Source: Peteryoungia desertarenae
GTDB lineage: Bacteria; Pseudomonadota; Alphaproteobacteria; Rhizobiales; Rhizobiaceae
Reading direction: 5' to 3'
NCBI RefSeq assembly: GCF_005860795.2
Contig: NZ_CP058351.1
Location: forward strand, 248,001 to 312,000
Length of the DNA stretch: 64,000 bases
A model generated the notes under the pieces. It made no database searches and was not told the DNA's origin. It saw nothing but the letters and a program-made list of their open reading frames with translations. Each line of letters begins with the position of its first letter. Within the stretch, counting starts at the first letter, position 1. The position numbers and the translations under genes were made by a program. This document shows, in pieces, positions 57,478 through 64,000 of the stretch.

Positions 57478-57848
57478 CCACGTGCCGCTACCACAGTACC
57501 AAAAACAATCAATCCTACACCTAGTGTCTTTTGCATGCTCATAGGCTCACTCAAAACCCAGCTACTCAGCAGCAAGACCACGACGAAGTTGATGCTCATG
57601 AAGGGGTATGCGTGACTAAGATCAAACTTAGTCATGGCTGCCATCCAAGCAAGAGATGCCAAAAACGCTGCAGAAAACCCTGAAAATATTGCCGGATCAA
57701 ACAGAGCAGCAACAAGAAATCTGACCTTATCTAAAAATTCGACAGGCAGTGGACCGAGCTGAGAAATTCGCCATTTCAGGATAATCTGCCCGTATACCGT
57801 AAAGCCCAACGTGGCAAGTATGTAGGTATAGTCAAAATAGCGATTCAT
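57474..57848 (-). CDS. Small four-helix DMT-family protein, ArnE/ArnF-like
   Basis: The 124-residue protein has four transmembrane helices in the EmrE/ArnE layout (YILATLGFTVYGQIILKW, then a helix containing AAFLASLAWMAAMTKFDLSHAYPF, INFVVVLLLSSWVLSEPM, GVGLIVFGTVVAARG). The SHAYPF motif is characteristic of ArnE/F-type undecaprenyl-phosphate-sugar flippase subunits. It is the last gene of the six-gene minus-strand operon (4-base overlap with the gene before). With the GtrB/ArnC-like GT2 it suggests a lipid-linked sugar is made and flipped. Only one subunit is present, so it may act as a homodimer. Confidence 0.85.
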   Translation of the reverse strand: MNRYFDYTYILATLGFTVYGQIILKWRISQLGPLPVEFLDKVRFLVAALFDPAIFSGFSAAFLASLAWMAAMTKFDLSHAYPFMSINFVVVLLLSSWVLSEPMSMQKTLGVGLIVFGTVVAARG

Positions 57849-58762
57849 GATAGGACTTCTAGCACAGCCAAGCCAAACCCTGTCTGTCCGTAACCATTTC
57901 CATTGTACAGCATATATCGAGCTCCATCGTGGTCAAACACAAAAGGATACTCAATCATTTCAGAATCCCAGCCACTTAAAGAAACATCAATCGCACAATC
58001 GGCATCAAGCCGATTCCACTTTATACCATTTTGCGATTCCGCATAACCGATTCGATACGTAGAGCCTCTGCAAGAAAACCACATTTTCCAGCAGTCAGGG
58101 TCTCGAATAACGGACGGTCTGGAAATAGCATACTCTGTATCATCAGCGTAGTCTATCGCCACGATACCTTCTCTGTTCCACGAAATCCCATTGACTGATT
58201 CAGCATATTTAATGTGATATCGGTGCTCTAACCTCCCGTTCAGTAATCTCCAGTCAGTACAGGATAGATACCACATTCGCCACTTATCTTGATCAGGCAA
58301 TACACAGCAGCTTGCAACAAAATGAGGCTCGGTCACCGAGCGGTCAATAATCGGACCTGCAGCATATCTTCTAAAGTCCCCATCATGCTCGCTTATACAT
58401 AGGCCAATCGAGTTTCTAAACGGTACTGTTACGCCAAGATTCCAACCGATATAGTAGAGGAACCGTTGTTCGCCGTGCTGAGCAATCCAAGTTGCCATCG
58501 CGCCACTATCGTCGAATTCACCCAAACTCCCAGGGCCTATAACTGGAGAACTCGATACTGCAAGTATTTCTTTTGGTCTGGTTATATCTATAATTATGTA
58601 GCCGGTATAACTTCGATTGTTTTTATCCCTCGAGCTGAAGTAAATTTTAAAAATATTTCCGTTTAAACGCTCTGCGATGGGCACGGAAGCATGAGAATGC
58701 ATCCATTCGATACTGCCTGAAGGGCAGAAAATTTTACCAAGCTTTCTCCAGTAAAATTTCAT
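57845..58762 (-). CDS. Five-bladed beta-propeller protein, GH43/GH32-like
   Basis: The 305-residue protein has repeated propeller signatures (YIIIDITRP, GPGSLGEFDDSGAMATWI, WRMWYLSCTDW, CWKMWFSCRG, ARYMLYNGNGYG) like those of GH43/GH32/GH68-type folds and of propeller domains found in polysaccharide clusters. No signal peptide, so it acts in the cytoplasm. The acidic residues DDSG, RPSVIRDPD and EYPF could form an active site, but hydrolase activity is unproven; a glycan-processing or transferase role is possible. It overlaps both neighbours by four bases. Confidence 0.7.
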   Translation of the reverse strand: MKFYWRKLGKIFCPSGSIEWMHSHASVPIAERLNGNIFKIYFSSRDKNNRSYTGYIIIDITRPKEILAVSSSPVIGPGSLGEFDDSGAMATWIAQHGEQRFLYYIGWNLGVTVPFRNSIGLCISEHDGDFRRYAAGPIIDRSVTEPHFVASCCVLPDQDKWRMWYLSCTDWRLLNGRLEHRYHIKYAESVNGISWNREGIVAIDYADDTEYAISRPSVIRDPDCWKMWFSCRGSTYRIGYAESQNGIKWNRLDADCAIDVSLSGWDSEMIEYPFVFDHDGARYMLYNGNGYGQTGFGLAVLEVLS

Positions 58763-59424
58763 ATGCCTTTTAGCCTTGTGCTGGGTACTTTTGCGCGCTC
58801 GGTAGCAATGCCCATGTATACACCTTCAGGTGCAGCATCTGAGAGAAGCAATGCGCCGGCGCCAACAACGCATCTATCTCCTATTTTAATATGATCGCGT
58901 AATGTTGCATTCACACCAATGAAGCATTGCTCGCCAATATCGACACCGCCTGAGATTACCACATGCGATGCGATGAAAGTGTGATCGTGGACCACTGAAT
59001 GATGACCTATGTGGTTCCCACTCCACAAAGTGACGTTGTTACCTATTGTGACGAACGGCTGAATAGTATTATCTTCGAAGACAAAACAATTTTCGCCGAT
59101 TGCGCCGTCGTTAAGCACGGTCGCTCTCGAACTAATGTAGCTAACCATCTTGTAGCCCATTCCCTTCGCGGCTAGGAACTTCTCTTTGCGGATAGCATTC
59201 AGCTTCGAGTAACTCAGCGCGACAAAAAAAACATGAGTATCAGGTGGGTATATTTTGCTGACATCCTCAAATGGCACAACCGGCAATCCACAAAAAATAT
59301 GATCCTTTATGTAATTCGCATCCACCGTAAACGCAACGACTTCATAATTTGAGTCTGTGCTGAAGTAATACAACGCCAGTTGAGCAATGTCGCCCGATCC
59401 AAAGATTACAAGCGGTCTTCTCAT
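58759..59424 (-). CDS. NeuD/PglD-type sugar O- or N-acyltransferase
   Basis: The 221-residue protein has an N-terminal Rossmann-like domain (LVIFGSGDIAQLALYYF) and a C-terminal left-handed beta-helix of hexapeptide repeats (IGENCFVFEDNTIQPFVTIGNNVTLWSG...), as in PglD and NeuD. H139/H140-type histidines in NHIGHHSVVHDHTFI include the likely catalytic base. The family acylates amino sugars or hydroxyls using an acyl-CoA or formyl donor. Middle gene of the operon with 4-base overlaps on both sides. Confidence 0.87.
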   Translation of the reverse strand: MRRPLVIFGSGDIAQLALYYFSTDSNYEVVAFTVDANYIKDHIFCGLPVVPFEDVSKIYPPDTHVFFVALSYSKLNAIRKEKFLAAKGMGYKMVSYISSRATVLNDGAIGENCFVFEDNTIQPFVTIGNNVTLWSGNHIGHHSVVHDHTFIASHVVISGGVDIGEQCFIGVNATLRDHIKIGDRCVVGAGALLLSDAAPEGVYMGIATERAKVPSTRLKGI

Positions 59425-60059
59425 GGACTCTTCCTCACCAAAATCGTGAATTCATAAAGACCGTAGTCATGAAGCAATGCGACCTGACGTGAATAGCGGC
59501 GTTTACACAAATCGAACAACCGGCAGGGGTCTGCGTAATAGAGATGGCCTCGCTTCTTCTCCGCGTCTGAGTATGAAGTCAGACAGTTGAAAGCGAAACC
59601 TAAGTTGCTAGTTCGGTCAAGAACGTCCAAAGTTGCCTGAAGATAATCAAACCACTCCGCGTCAGAATTTCCCAAGCGTACATTAAAGATGCCACTGGCA
59701 ATGCCGTAGTCGGCGATCTCGTCTGGCGCCGCTGCGACGATGAAGCGAGCTCGTTCAGAGGTTGCGTGTCGGTGAGTAGCAATCTCGACCATTTCGCGAG
59801 ACACATCCACTCCGAGATAAGTAGACTTTCCATGCTTTTCAAGCAGGTAGTCAAGCAGGGCACCGTAGCCGCACCCCAGATCGTTTAAGGAGAATTCAGG
59901 CGTAGTCGGGTCGATACATTTGCATAACTGTTCAAACCGAACTAATTGGCTGCCTTCACCGTTCCAGTCGACTCCGCGAGGCGTATCGCCATGTTCTGCG
60001 AGCTTCCCCGCGTAATACGTTGCAACCTCATTTAGCAGGTTAGTCTGATTTCTTTGCAT
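59421..60059 (-). CDS. Class I SAM-dependent methyltransferase
   Basis: The 212-residue protein has SAM motif I (FSLNDLGCGYGALLDYL) and a following acidic YLGVDVSREMVEIA. The late motif LYYADPCRLFDLCKRRYSRQVALLHDYGLYEFTILVRK is typical of small sugar- or lipid-modifying methyltransferases in O-antigen clusters. It overlaps the GT2 gene by 20 bases and the NeuD-like gene by 4. The target hydroxyl cannot be deduced. Confidence 0.85.
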   Translation of the reverse strand: MQRNQTNLLNEVATYYAGKLAEHGDTPRGVDWNGEGSQLVRFEQLCKCIDPTTPEFSLNDLGCGYGALLDYLLEKHGKSTYLGVDVSREMVEIATHRHATSERARFIVAAAPDEIADYGIASGIFNVRLGNSDAEWFDYLQATLDVLDRTSNLGFAFNCLTSYSDAEKKRGHLYYADPCRLFDLCKRRYSRQVALLHDYGLYEFTILVRKSP

Positions 60060-60969
60060 AAATCTGCCTCACTATGGTGTAGGGTCTCTGCTTTGTCTCA
60101 GAAAATATCTTGGATAAGTAGATGCCGACGACACCTATGAAAGAGATGATCATTCCTCCAAGGAGCCAAATAGAAGCCATAACTGAAGTCCAGCCACTCA
60201 TGGTCTCTGCTAAGAAGAGCCATTGCGCAACAATGTACCCGATATAAGCTAGTGCAAACGAAGAGATTGATATGCCTATATAAAATATGCTTACTAGAGG
60301 AGCATTGCTAAATGAAGTCACTGAGTTGACCAGCAATGACATCTTTCTGCGAAGTGTGTAGGTAGTTTCGCTGGTGCTATGTTTTATGACCGTCTGAGAT
60401 CTCTGGTCAAAACCTGTGATGTGCCACAAGCCTGCCATAAAAACTTCCCGCTCTTGATGGCTCAATAGCGCATCTACATAACGCCTTGACATTAACCGGG
60501 TAGTCACAACGTTTTCCGGCAAGGCAAGCCCAGTGAGAGCTTTGAAGAGATCATAAAACCACTGACCGCTCCATCGCTCAAACCAGCTTCCTTTTCTGTG
60601 CGCTTGAACTCCGTACACCACATCACATTGGTCCCGGTCCATCTGCCGAGCAAAGGCAATGAGCCACTCCGGTTCCTCTTCAAGGTCGCTATCGATAAGA
60701 AAAACCAGATCTCCTTTGGCGTGCGCCAATCCGGTCATCATCGCTTTGTGATGCCCGAAATTACGGGACAGATCAATTACCTGGACGTGTGGATCTTGGC
60801 CCGTGATTCTGACAGCCAAGTCCAAGCTATTATCTGGTGAGCCATCGTTCACAAGCACTATTTCATAGTCGCCTCCGACCATCCGAATTGCACTGGCGCT
60901 CGCACGTTCGTGAAACTCTTGAATATAGCGAGCAGATTTGTAAAGAGTTGCGACTATTGAGAGTTTAAT
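60040..60969 (-). CDS. Membrane GT2 glycosyltransferase (GtrB/ArnC/DPM-like), apparent ATT start
   Basis: The 309-residue product has a GT2 domain ([63 protein letters not shown] with the D-x-D motif) and two C-terminal membrane helices, the layout of enzymes that charge undecaprenyl phosphate. The only in-frame ATG (60882) would remove the first strand and nucleotide-binding loop. Upstream of it no ATG, GTG or TTG exists before an in-frame TAA. ATT at 60967-60969 with GAGGA seven bases before it is the best start and overlaps the WbqC gene by 16 bases. Confidence 0.82.
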   Translation of the reverse strand: MKLSIVATLYKSARYIQEFHERASASAIRMVGGDYEIVLVNDGSPDNSLDLAVRITGQDPHVQVIDLSRNFGHHKAMMTGLAHAKGDLVFLIDSDLEEEPEWLIAFARQMDRDQCDVVYGVQAHRKGSWFERWSGQWFYDLFKALTGLALPENVVTTRLMSRRYVDALLSHQEREVFMAGLWHITGFDQRSQTVIKHSTSETTYTLRRKMSLLVNSVTSFSNAPLVSIFYIGISISSFALAYIGYIVAQWLFLAETMSGWTSVMASIWLLGGMIISFIGVVGIYLSKIFSETKQRPYTIVRQIYAKKSD

Positions 60970-61658
60970 TTCACGTTCCTCATGTGCCGAGGGCTGTCTT
61001 TGCCACAGTTAAATAGAAGATCAAGAACTGTAACTCCATGCGCGAACTCCCCCCAGAGCTGCGGATATGCGGAGTATCCAGCGTAATCGAACCAGGTCAG
61101 CTCGATCCCTAAATCTGAAAATATCTTTTCATCTATATACCCTTTGGCTGCTGGTCCTGAGATGTAGCGAGTTCCACCGGCTTGCACACACAGATGAGCC
61201 AGTCGCTCTGTTTTGCCTTCTGCCAATGTGTATTCGCTTGAGCTGGTAATGGAAGTCTTTATTGATAAATATGAGCAGATGGCTTCGATAAAATAGCGGT
61301 TGAGTTGCGAGATATGAGTAAATTCTTGCTCAAGGTACAACGGTTCCAACCATGACGCGATTTCCAAGAAATGGCGAGCTCGACGATAATTCTGCGCTAG
61401 TGATTTCCAATGCGCAGATGCCCAAGAAGTGCCATCAATCTCGGTCTCTTTGATTTTTTGGTGGTACTTCCCTTTTACTAAGACCGGAACCGTAAGCCAC
61501 TGAATTCCTTGCGGCGTTTTAATCTGGTTTCGATTTCGCCAGTCGCGGCGCGTGTACTGCATGTCGTCAAAAAGAATAAATTCATCGACGGCTGCGATCA
61601 AATCAAAATAGCCCTTCCAAGGTATATAATTGGACTGCAATATGGCGACTGTTTTCAT
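60954..61658 (-). CDS. WbqC-family protein
   Basis: The 234-residue protein has the WbqC signatures [41 protein letters not shown] and [12 protein letters not shown], and a late [17 protein letters not shown]. WbqC proteins accompany O-antigen and amino-sugar pathways; their reaction is not firmly settled, to my knowledge. First gene of the operon. Start taken at ATG 61658 (MKTVAIL); an ATG 15 bases upstream is also possible. Confidence 0.87.
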   Translation of the reverse strand: MKTVAILQSNYIPWKGYFDLIAAVDEFILFDDMQYTRRDWRNRNQIKTPQGIQWLTVPVLVKGKYHQKIKETEIDGTSWASAHWKSLAQNYRRARHFLEIASWLEPLYLEQEFTHISQLNRYFIEAICSYLSIKTSITSSSEYTLAEGKTERLAHLCVQAGGTRYISGPAAKGYIDEKIFSDLGIELTWFDYAGYSAYPQLWGEFAHGVTVLDLLFNCGKDSPRHMRNVKLNSQ

Positions 61659-61811
61659 GACTTCTCGCCTCATGCTTTACAAAATTGAGGAGGGTGGCGC
61701 GGCAAAATTCTCAGCGTGTAGGAATTTTCCAGAATGAACCGATTAGTCAAGGGGTACCTCGGTAATCCCCTAGGTAATCCCCCCGTTTTTCGCGGGGCTC
61801 TGCAGTAGAAT

Positions 61812-62285
61812 TCACGCAGCCATTTTCAGTTTCTGTGCGGGCGTTATGCCGCCGATGCCCATATTGGGCCGTTCGTTATTATACGTCCAGAGCCACTGAG
61901 TGGCGAACCCCTGTGCCGCCTCGATGCTTTCGATGATGTTCTGGTCGAGCCATTCATGCCGGACGGTGCGGTTATTGCGCTCGACATAGGCATTCTGTTG
62001 CGGCTTTCTGGGATGGATGTGGTTCAAGGCAATCCCTTGTTTCTCTGCCCATTCCATGAGCTTGCCGCTGACATATTCTGGGCCGTAGCATGTTGGGAAT
62101 AACGTGCAATTGAAGGTTATGACCGCCTGTGCAGCCCCAATTTGCGCAGCAGGTGGCCATAACCGGTTCTCAGGTCTCTATCGGGCAGCAAACCCGCATA
62201 CTTCTTGCGCCAATTGAAATAGGTCGCCTGGCTGATCCCAGCCTTCCGGCAGATTGACCTGAGACCCTGAACTTCCTCCAGAATT
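61812..62285 (-). pseudogene. Rearranged IS3-family transposase remnant
   Basis: Minus-strand sequence from about 62285 encodes an OrfA piece (RKAGISQATYFNWRKKYAGLLP) that runs into unrelated frame and stops near 62143. From about 62075 an OrfB C-terminus is readable (GPEYVSGKLMEWAEKQGIALNHIHPRKPQQNAYVERNNRTVRHEW region ending PAQKLKMAA). Most of OrfB including two of the DDE residues is missing, so an internal deletion has fused the ends. Confidence 0.8.
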
Positions 62286-62318
62286 TGGTAGAGTCCGTCA
62301 CATCAAGGAGACGGACGA

Positions 62319-62585
62319 ATGAAGCGTTCACGGTTCACGGAAGAGCAGATCATCGGGATATTGAAGGAGCAGGAGGCGGGCGCGAAGACGGTTGATGTCT
62401 GCCGCAAGCACGGCATCTCGGATGCAACCTTCTACAAGTAAAAGGCGAAGTATGGCGGCATGGATGTGTCCGATGCCCGCAAGCTGAAGGCGCTCGAGGA
62501 CGAGAACGCCAAGCTGAAGAAGCTGCTCGCCGAGGCCATGCTGGACAATGCGATCCTGAAGGATGTCGCTGCAAAAAAATGGTGA
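62319..62585 (+). pseudogene. IS3-family orfA with nonsense codon
   Basis: ATG 62319 starts MKRSRFTEEQIIGILKEQEAG, a typical IS3 OrfA helix-turn-helix protein. Codon 41 is TAA (62439-62441) in FYK-stop-KAKYGG, where relatives have Trp. The frame then continues through a leucine-zipper region (LEDENAKLKKLLAEAML) to TGA at 62583. The A7 run at 62573-62579 is the usual slippery site for the OrfAB frameshift. Confidence 0.85.
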
Positions 62586-63127
62586 CGCCCGATGTTAAGC
62601 GTGATGCGGTGGCTCATGTCTGTGCGCAGCATGGGGTGAGCCAGCGTCGGGCGTGCGAGGTTCTATCGTTTGATCGGTCGAGCATGCGATATCGCAGCGT
62701 GCGGCCTGACGATGCAGCCATTCGGGAGGCGATGAAGAAGGTGGCATCCGAGCGGCGGCGCTTCGGTTATCGCCGTATCCACGTGATGCTCGACCGTCAG
62801 GGGATCGTCATGAACCTGAAGAAGCTTCGACGTCTCTATCGCGAAGAGAAGCTGACAGTGCGCAAGCGCGGCGGCCGAAAGCGGGCCTTGGGGACGAGGC
62901 GTCCCCTGGCTCTACCGTCGCGCCCCAACGAGCGCTGGAGCCTGGACTTCGTCAGCGATGCCTTCACCGACGGTCGCCGCTTCCGCGTTCTGGCTGTCGT
63001 CGATGACTTCACCCGCGAATGCCTGTGCCTGGTCGCCGACACATCCCTGTCGGGCGCTCGGCTTGCCCGCGAGCTGGACACCCTTATCGTCAGGCGGGGG
63101 AAGCCGAAGACGATCGTCTCGGACAAC
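62579..63127 (+). pseudogene. IS3-family orfB, truncated by IS110-type insertion
   Basis: The frame from ATG 62579 encodes HTH_21 and the start of the rve integrase core (RWSLDFVSDAFTDGRRFRVLAVVDDFTREC with the first catalytic Asp, and KTIVSDN with the second). Homology ends at IVSDN, about 63126, where the terminal sequence of another element begins. The third acidic residue (Glu) and the C-terminus are lost from this side and may resume beyond the window. Confidence 0.85.
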
Positions 63128-63338
63128 GTCCTAGCTTGGGAACAAAAGGCGGTTCAGGGCGTCAGGTCACGGGGCATCCGAGCGACCGGATACCCTTAAA
63201 ATAGTTGCCCAGGCGGGCTCCGCCGTCAAGATGTGGTCTCTTCCATAGCAAATACAGGGTCGGTCTTGTTGCCGCCCTCACCGTCCTTAAGACGAGATCC
63301 AAAATCCCAAGCGGAAGGCCCGAACATTATCTACGAGG
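63126..63338 (-). ncRNA. Candidate bridge RNA region of the IS110/IS1111-type element
   Basis: About 213 non-coding bases separate the transposase stop from the insertion junction. In IS110-family elements such ends encode a structured bridge RNA that pairs with target and donor DNA; in the IS1111 subgroup it is downstream of the transposase, as here. No folding was computed and loops were not assigned. Confidence 0.35.
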
Positions 63339-64000
63339 TCAGGAACCTGCCTCCACGGCTCTCCAGAGAGGGGTCCTTCCGCCTGGGCTCGTCCCCTCAA
63401 AGAAGGGACGATAGAGTTCGCCGGACTTGATCACGGCGTGAATGGTGCGGGCCATCTTTGCCGCGATGGCGGTGTAAGCCTTGCGGCGCAGATCCGGGTT
63501 GTGGCGATCTTGGGCGATGTAGCGCTCGAATTTGTCGCGGAAGCTGTTGGCCTTATGCAAAACCGCCGTTTGCCCTGCCAGCCATAAAGTGCGGCGCAAG
63601 CGGGCATTGCCATATTTGGAGATCTTGCTTCGACCGCGGAACATGCCGGACTGGACGGTGGCCAGGTCCATGCCGCAGAACTTCAGAAACTGACGGTGGT
63701 GACGGAACCGGCGCAGATCGCCCGTTTCGGCCAGCACGGTGAGGGCATTGATCGGCCCGATGCCAGGAATGGTGCATAGCAACTGATAATCGGGCCGATC
63801 AGCGAGCAGTTCGACGGCACGATCTTCGATGGCATTCCGTTGGCGGATCAAACTCCTCCCCTCGGCCAGCATCATGCGGAACATGCGGATGGCGTCGGAC
63901 TCTGGTGACACAGGCAATCCAGTCGATGCCTTCGCTGTCTCGTAAACATCTGATAACATGCGCGTCTTCTCCACTTTGCGTCCAACGACATCCCAAGCAG
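63339..64000 (-). CDS. IS110-family transposase, C-terminal part (5' end outside window)
   Basis: The minus-strand frame is open to the window end and reads AWDVVGRKVEKTRM just before the first internal Met at 63974, so the start lies outside. The visible part has the Transposase_20 domain (LLCTIPGIGPINALTVLAETGDLRRFRHHRQFLKFCGM) with the conserved serine region in GRSKISKYGNARLRRTLWLAG. The N-terminal DEDD RuvC-like domain would be beyond base 64000. Confidence 0.9.
   Translation of the reverse strand, partial: AWDVVGRKVEKTRMLSDVYETAKASTGLPVSPESDAIRMFRMMLAEGRSLIRQRNAIEDRAVELLADRPDYQLLCTIPGIGPINALTVLAETGDLRRFRHHRQFLKFCGMDLATVQSGMFRGRSKISKYGNARLRRTLWLAGQTAVLHKANSFRDKFERYIAQDRHNPDLRRKAYTAIAAKMARTIHAVIKSGELYRPFFEGTSPGGRTPLWRAVEAGS

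Larger units (their letters stand above)
63126..64000 (-). mobile_element. IS110/IS1111-type insertion sequence (partial, runs off window)
   Basis: The element begins where the IS3 orfB breaks off and contains a minus-strand IS110-family transposase with about 210 non-coding bases at its 3' side. A long non-coding end downstream of the transposase is the layout of the IS1111 subgroup. The other end is outside the window. Confidence 0.75.

Overview
The window looks like chromosomal (or chromid) DNA of a Rhizobiales alphaproteobacterium, most likely Rhizobiaceae. The reasons are the high-GC coding style, a 368-residue RibA with a degenerate DHBP-synthase-like N-terminus, pobR/pobA organisation, and a Lap-type secreted adhesin system with a BTLCP protease. 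This is read from gene content only; no rRNA or tRNA gene was seen to anchor it.

Region 1 (1-30 kb) is a large surface-adhesin module. Two giant Ca-binding RTX/T1SS-143-type proteins lie in tandem (the first is cut by the window start, the second is 3369 aa with a von Willebrand A domain). A TolC-like outer membrane channel, a type I secretion ABC transporter and an HlyD adaptor follow. Behind them come a ribbon-helix-helix/PAS-like protein, a sensor kinase and an OmpR-type regulator, then a small secreted protein, a LapG-like periplasmic cysteine protease and a periplasmic-binding-protein-like lipoprotein. The second adhesin has a candidate LapG site (VAAG, residues 139-142). The simplest reading is secretion by the T1SS, retention in the outer membrane, and release by LapG. 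A LapD-type c-di-GMP receptor is not in the window.

Region 2 (30-40.5 kb) is a compact cluster of a cytochrome b561 and ten genes that together look like an undescribed pathway. GTP cyclohydrolase II, a reductase-only RibD-like protein and a divergent PTPS/QueD-like protein would supply a pyrimidine or pterin. A zinc-type dehydrogenase, a GT4 glycosyltransferase and two methyltransferases could decorate it. A CDP-alcohol phosphatidyltransferase, a YbhN-type membrane protein and an LTA-synthase/sulfatase-type membrane protein suggest that the product ends up on a membrane lipid. This is inference from family membership and layout.

Region 3 (40.5-44.6 kb) holds pobR/pobA (4-hydroxybenzoate catabolism), a MarR regulator and a DprE2-like short-chain dehydrogenase.

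Region 4 (44.8-54.8 kb) is an integrative island: a large tyrosine integrase, orphan genes, a decayed glycosyltransferase, and a minus-strand operon of a PD-(D/E)xK-like protein, a small unknown, an AAA+ ATPase and an M41 (FtsH-like) peptidase. The AAA+ gene has an in-frame amber codon and its lid is encoded in the peptidase gene. A short array with exact 21-bp phasing sits next to this operon.

Region 5 (54.8-61.7 kb) is a polysaccharide region: manC, a GT4 gene, and a tightly overlapping, AT-richer six-gene minus-strand operon (WbqC, GtrB/ArnC-like GT2, methyltransferase, NeuD-type acyltransferase, propeller protein, ArnE/F-like flippase subunit). The GT2 gene has no canonical start codon and seems to use ATT.

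Region 6 (61.8-64 kb) is IS wreckage: a rearranged IS3 remnant, a second IS3 element with a nonsense orfA, and an IS110/IS1111-type element inserted into its orfB and running off the window end.
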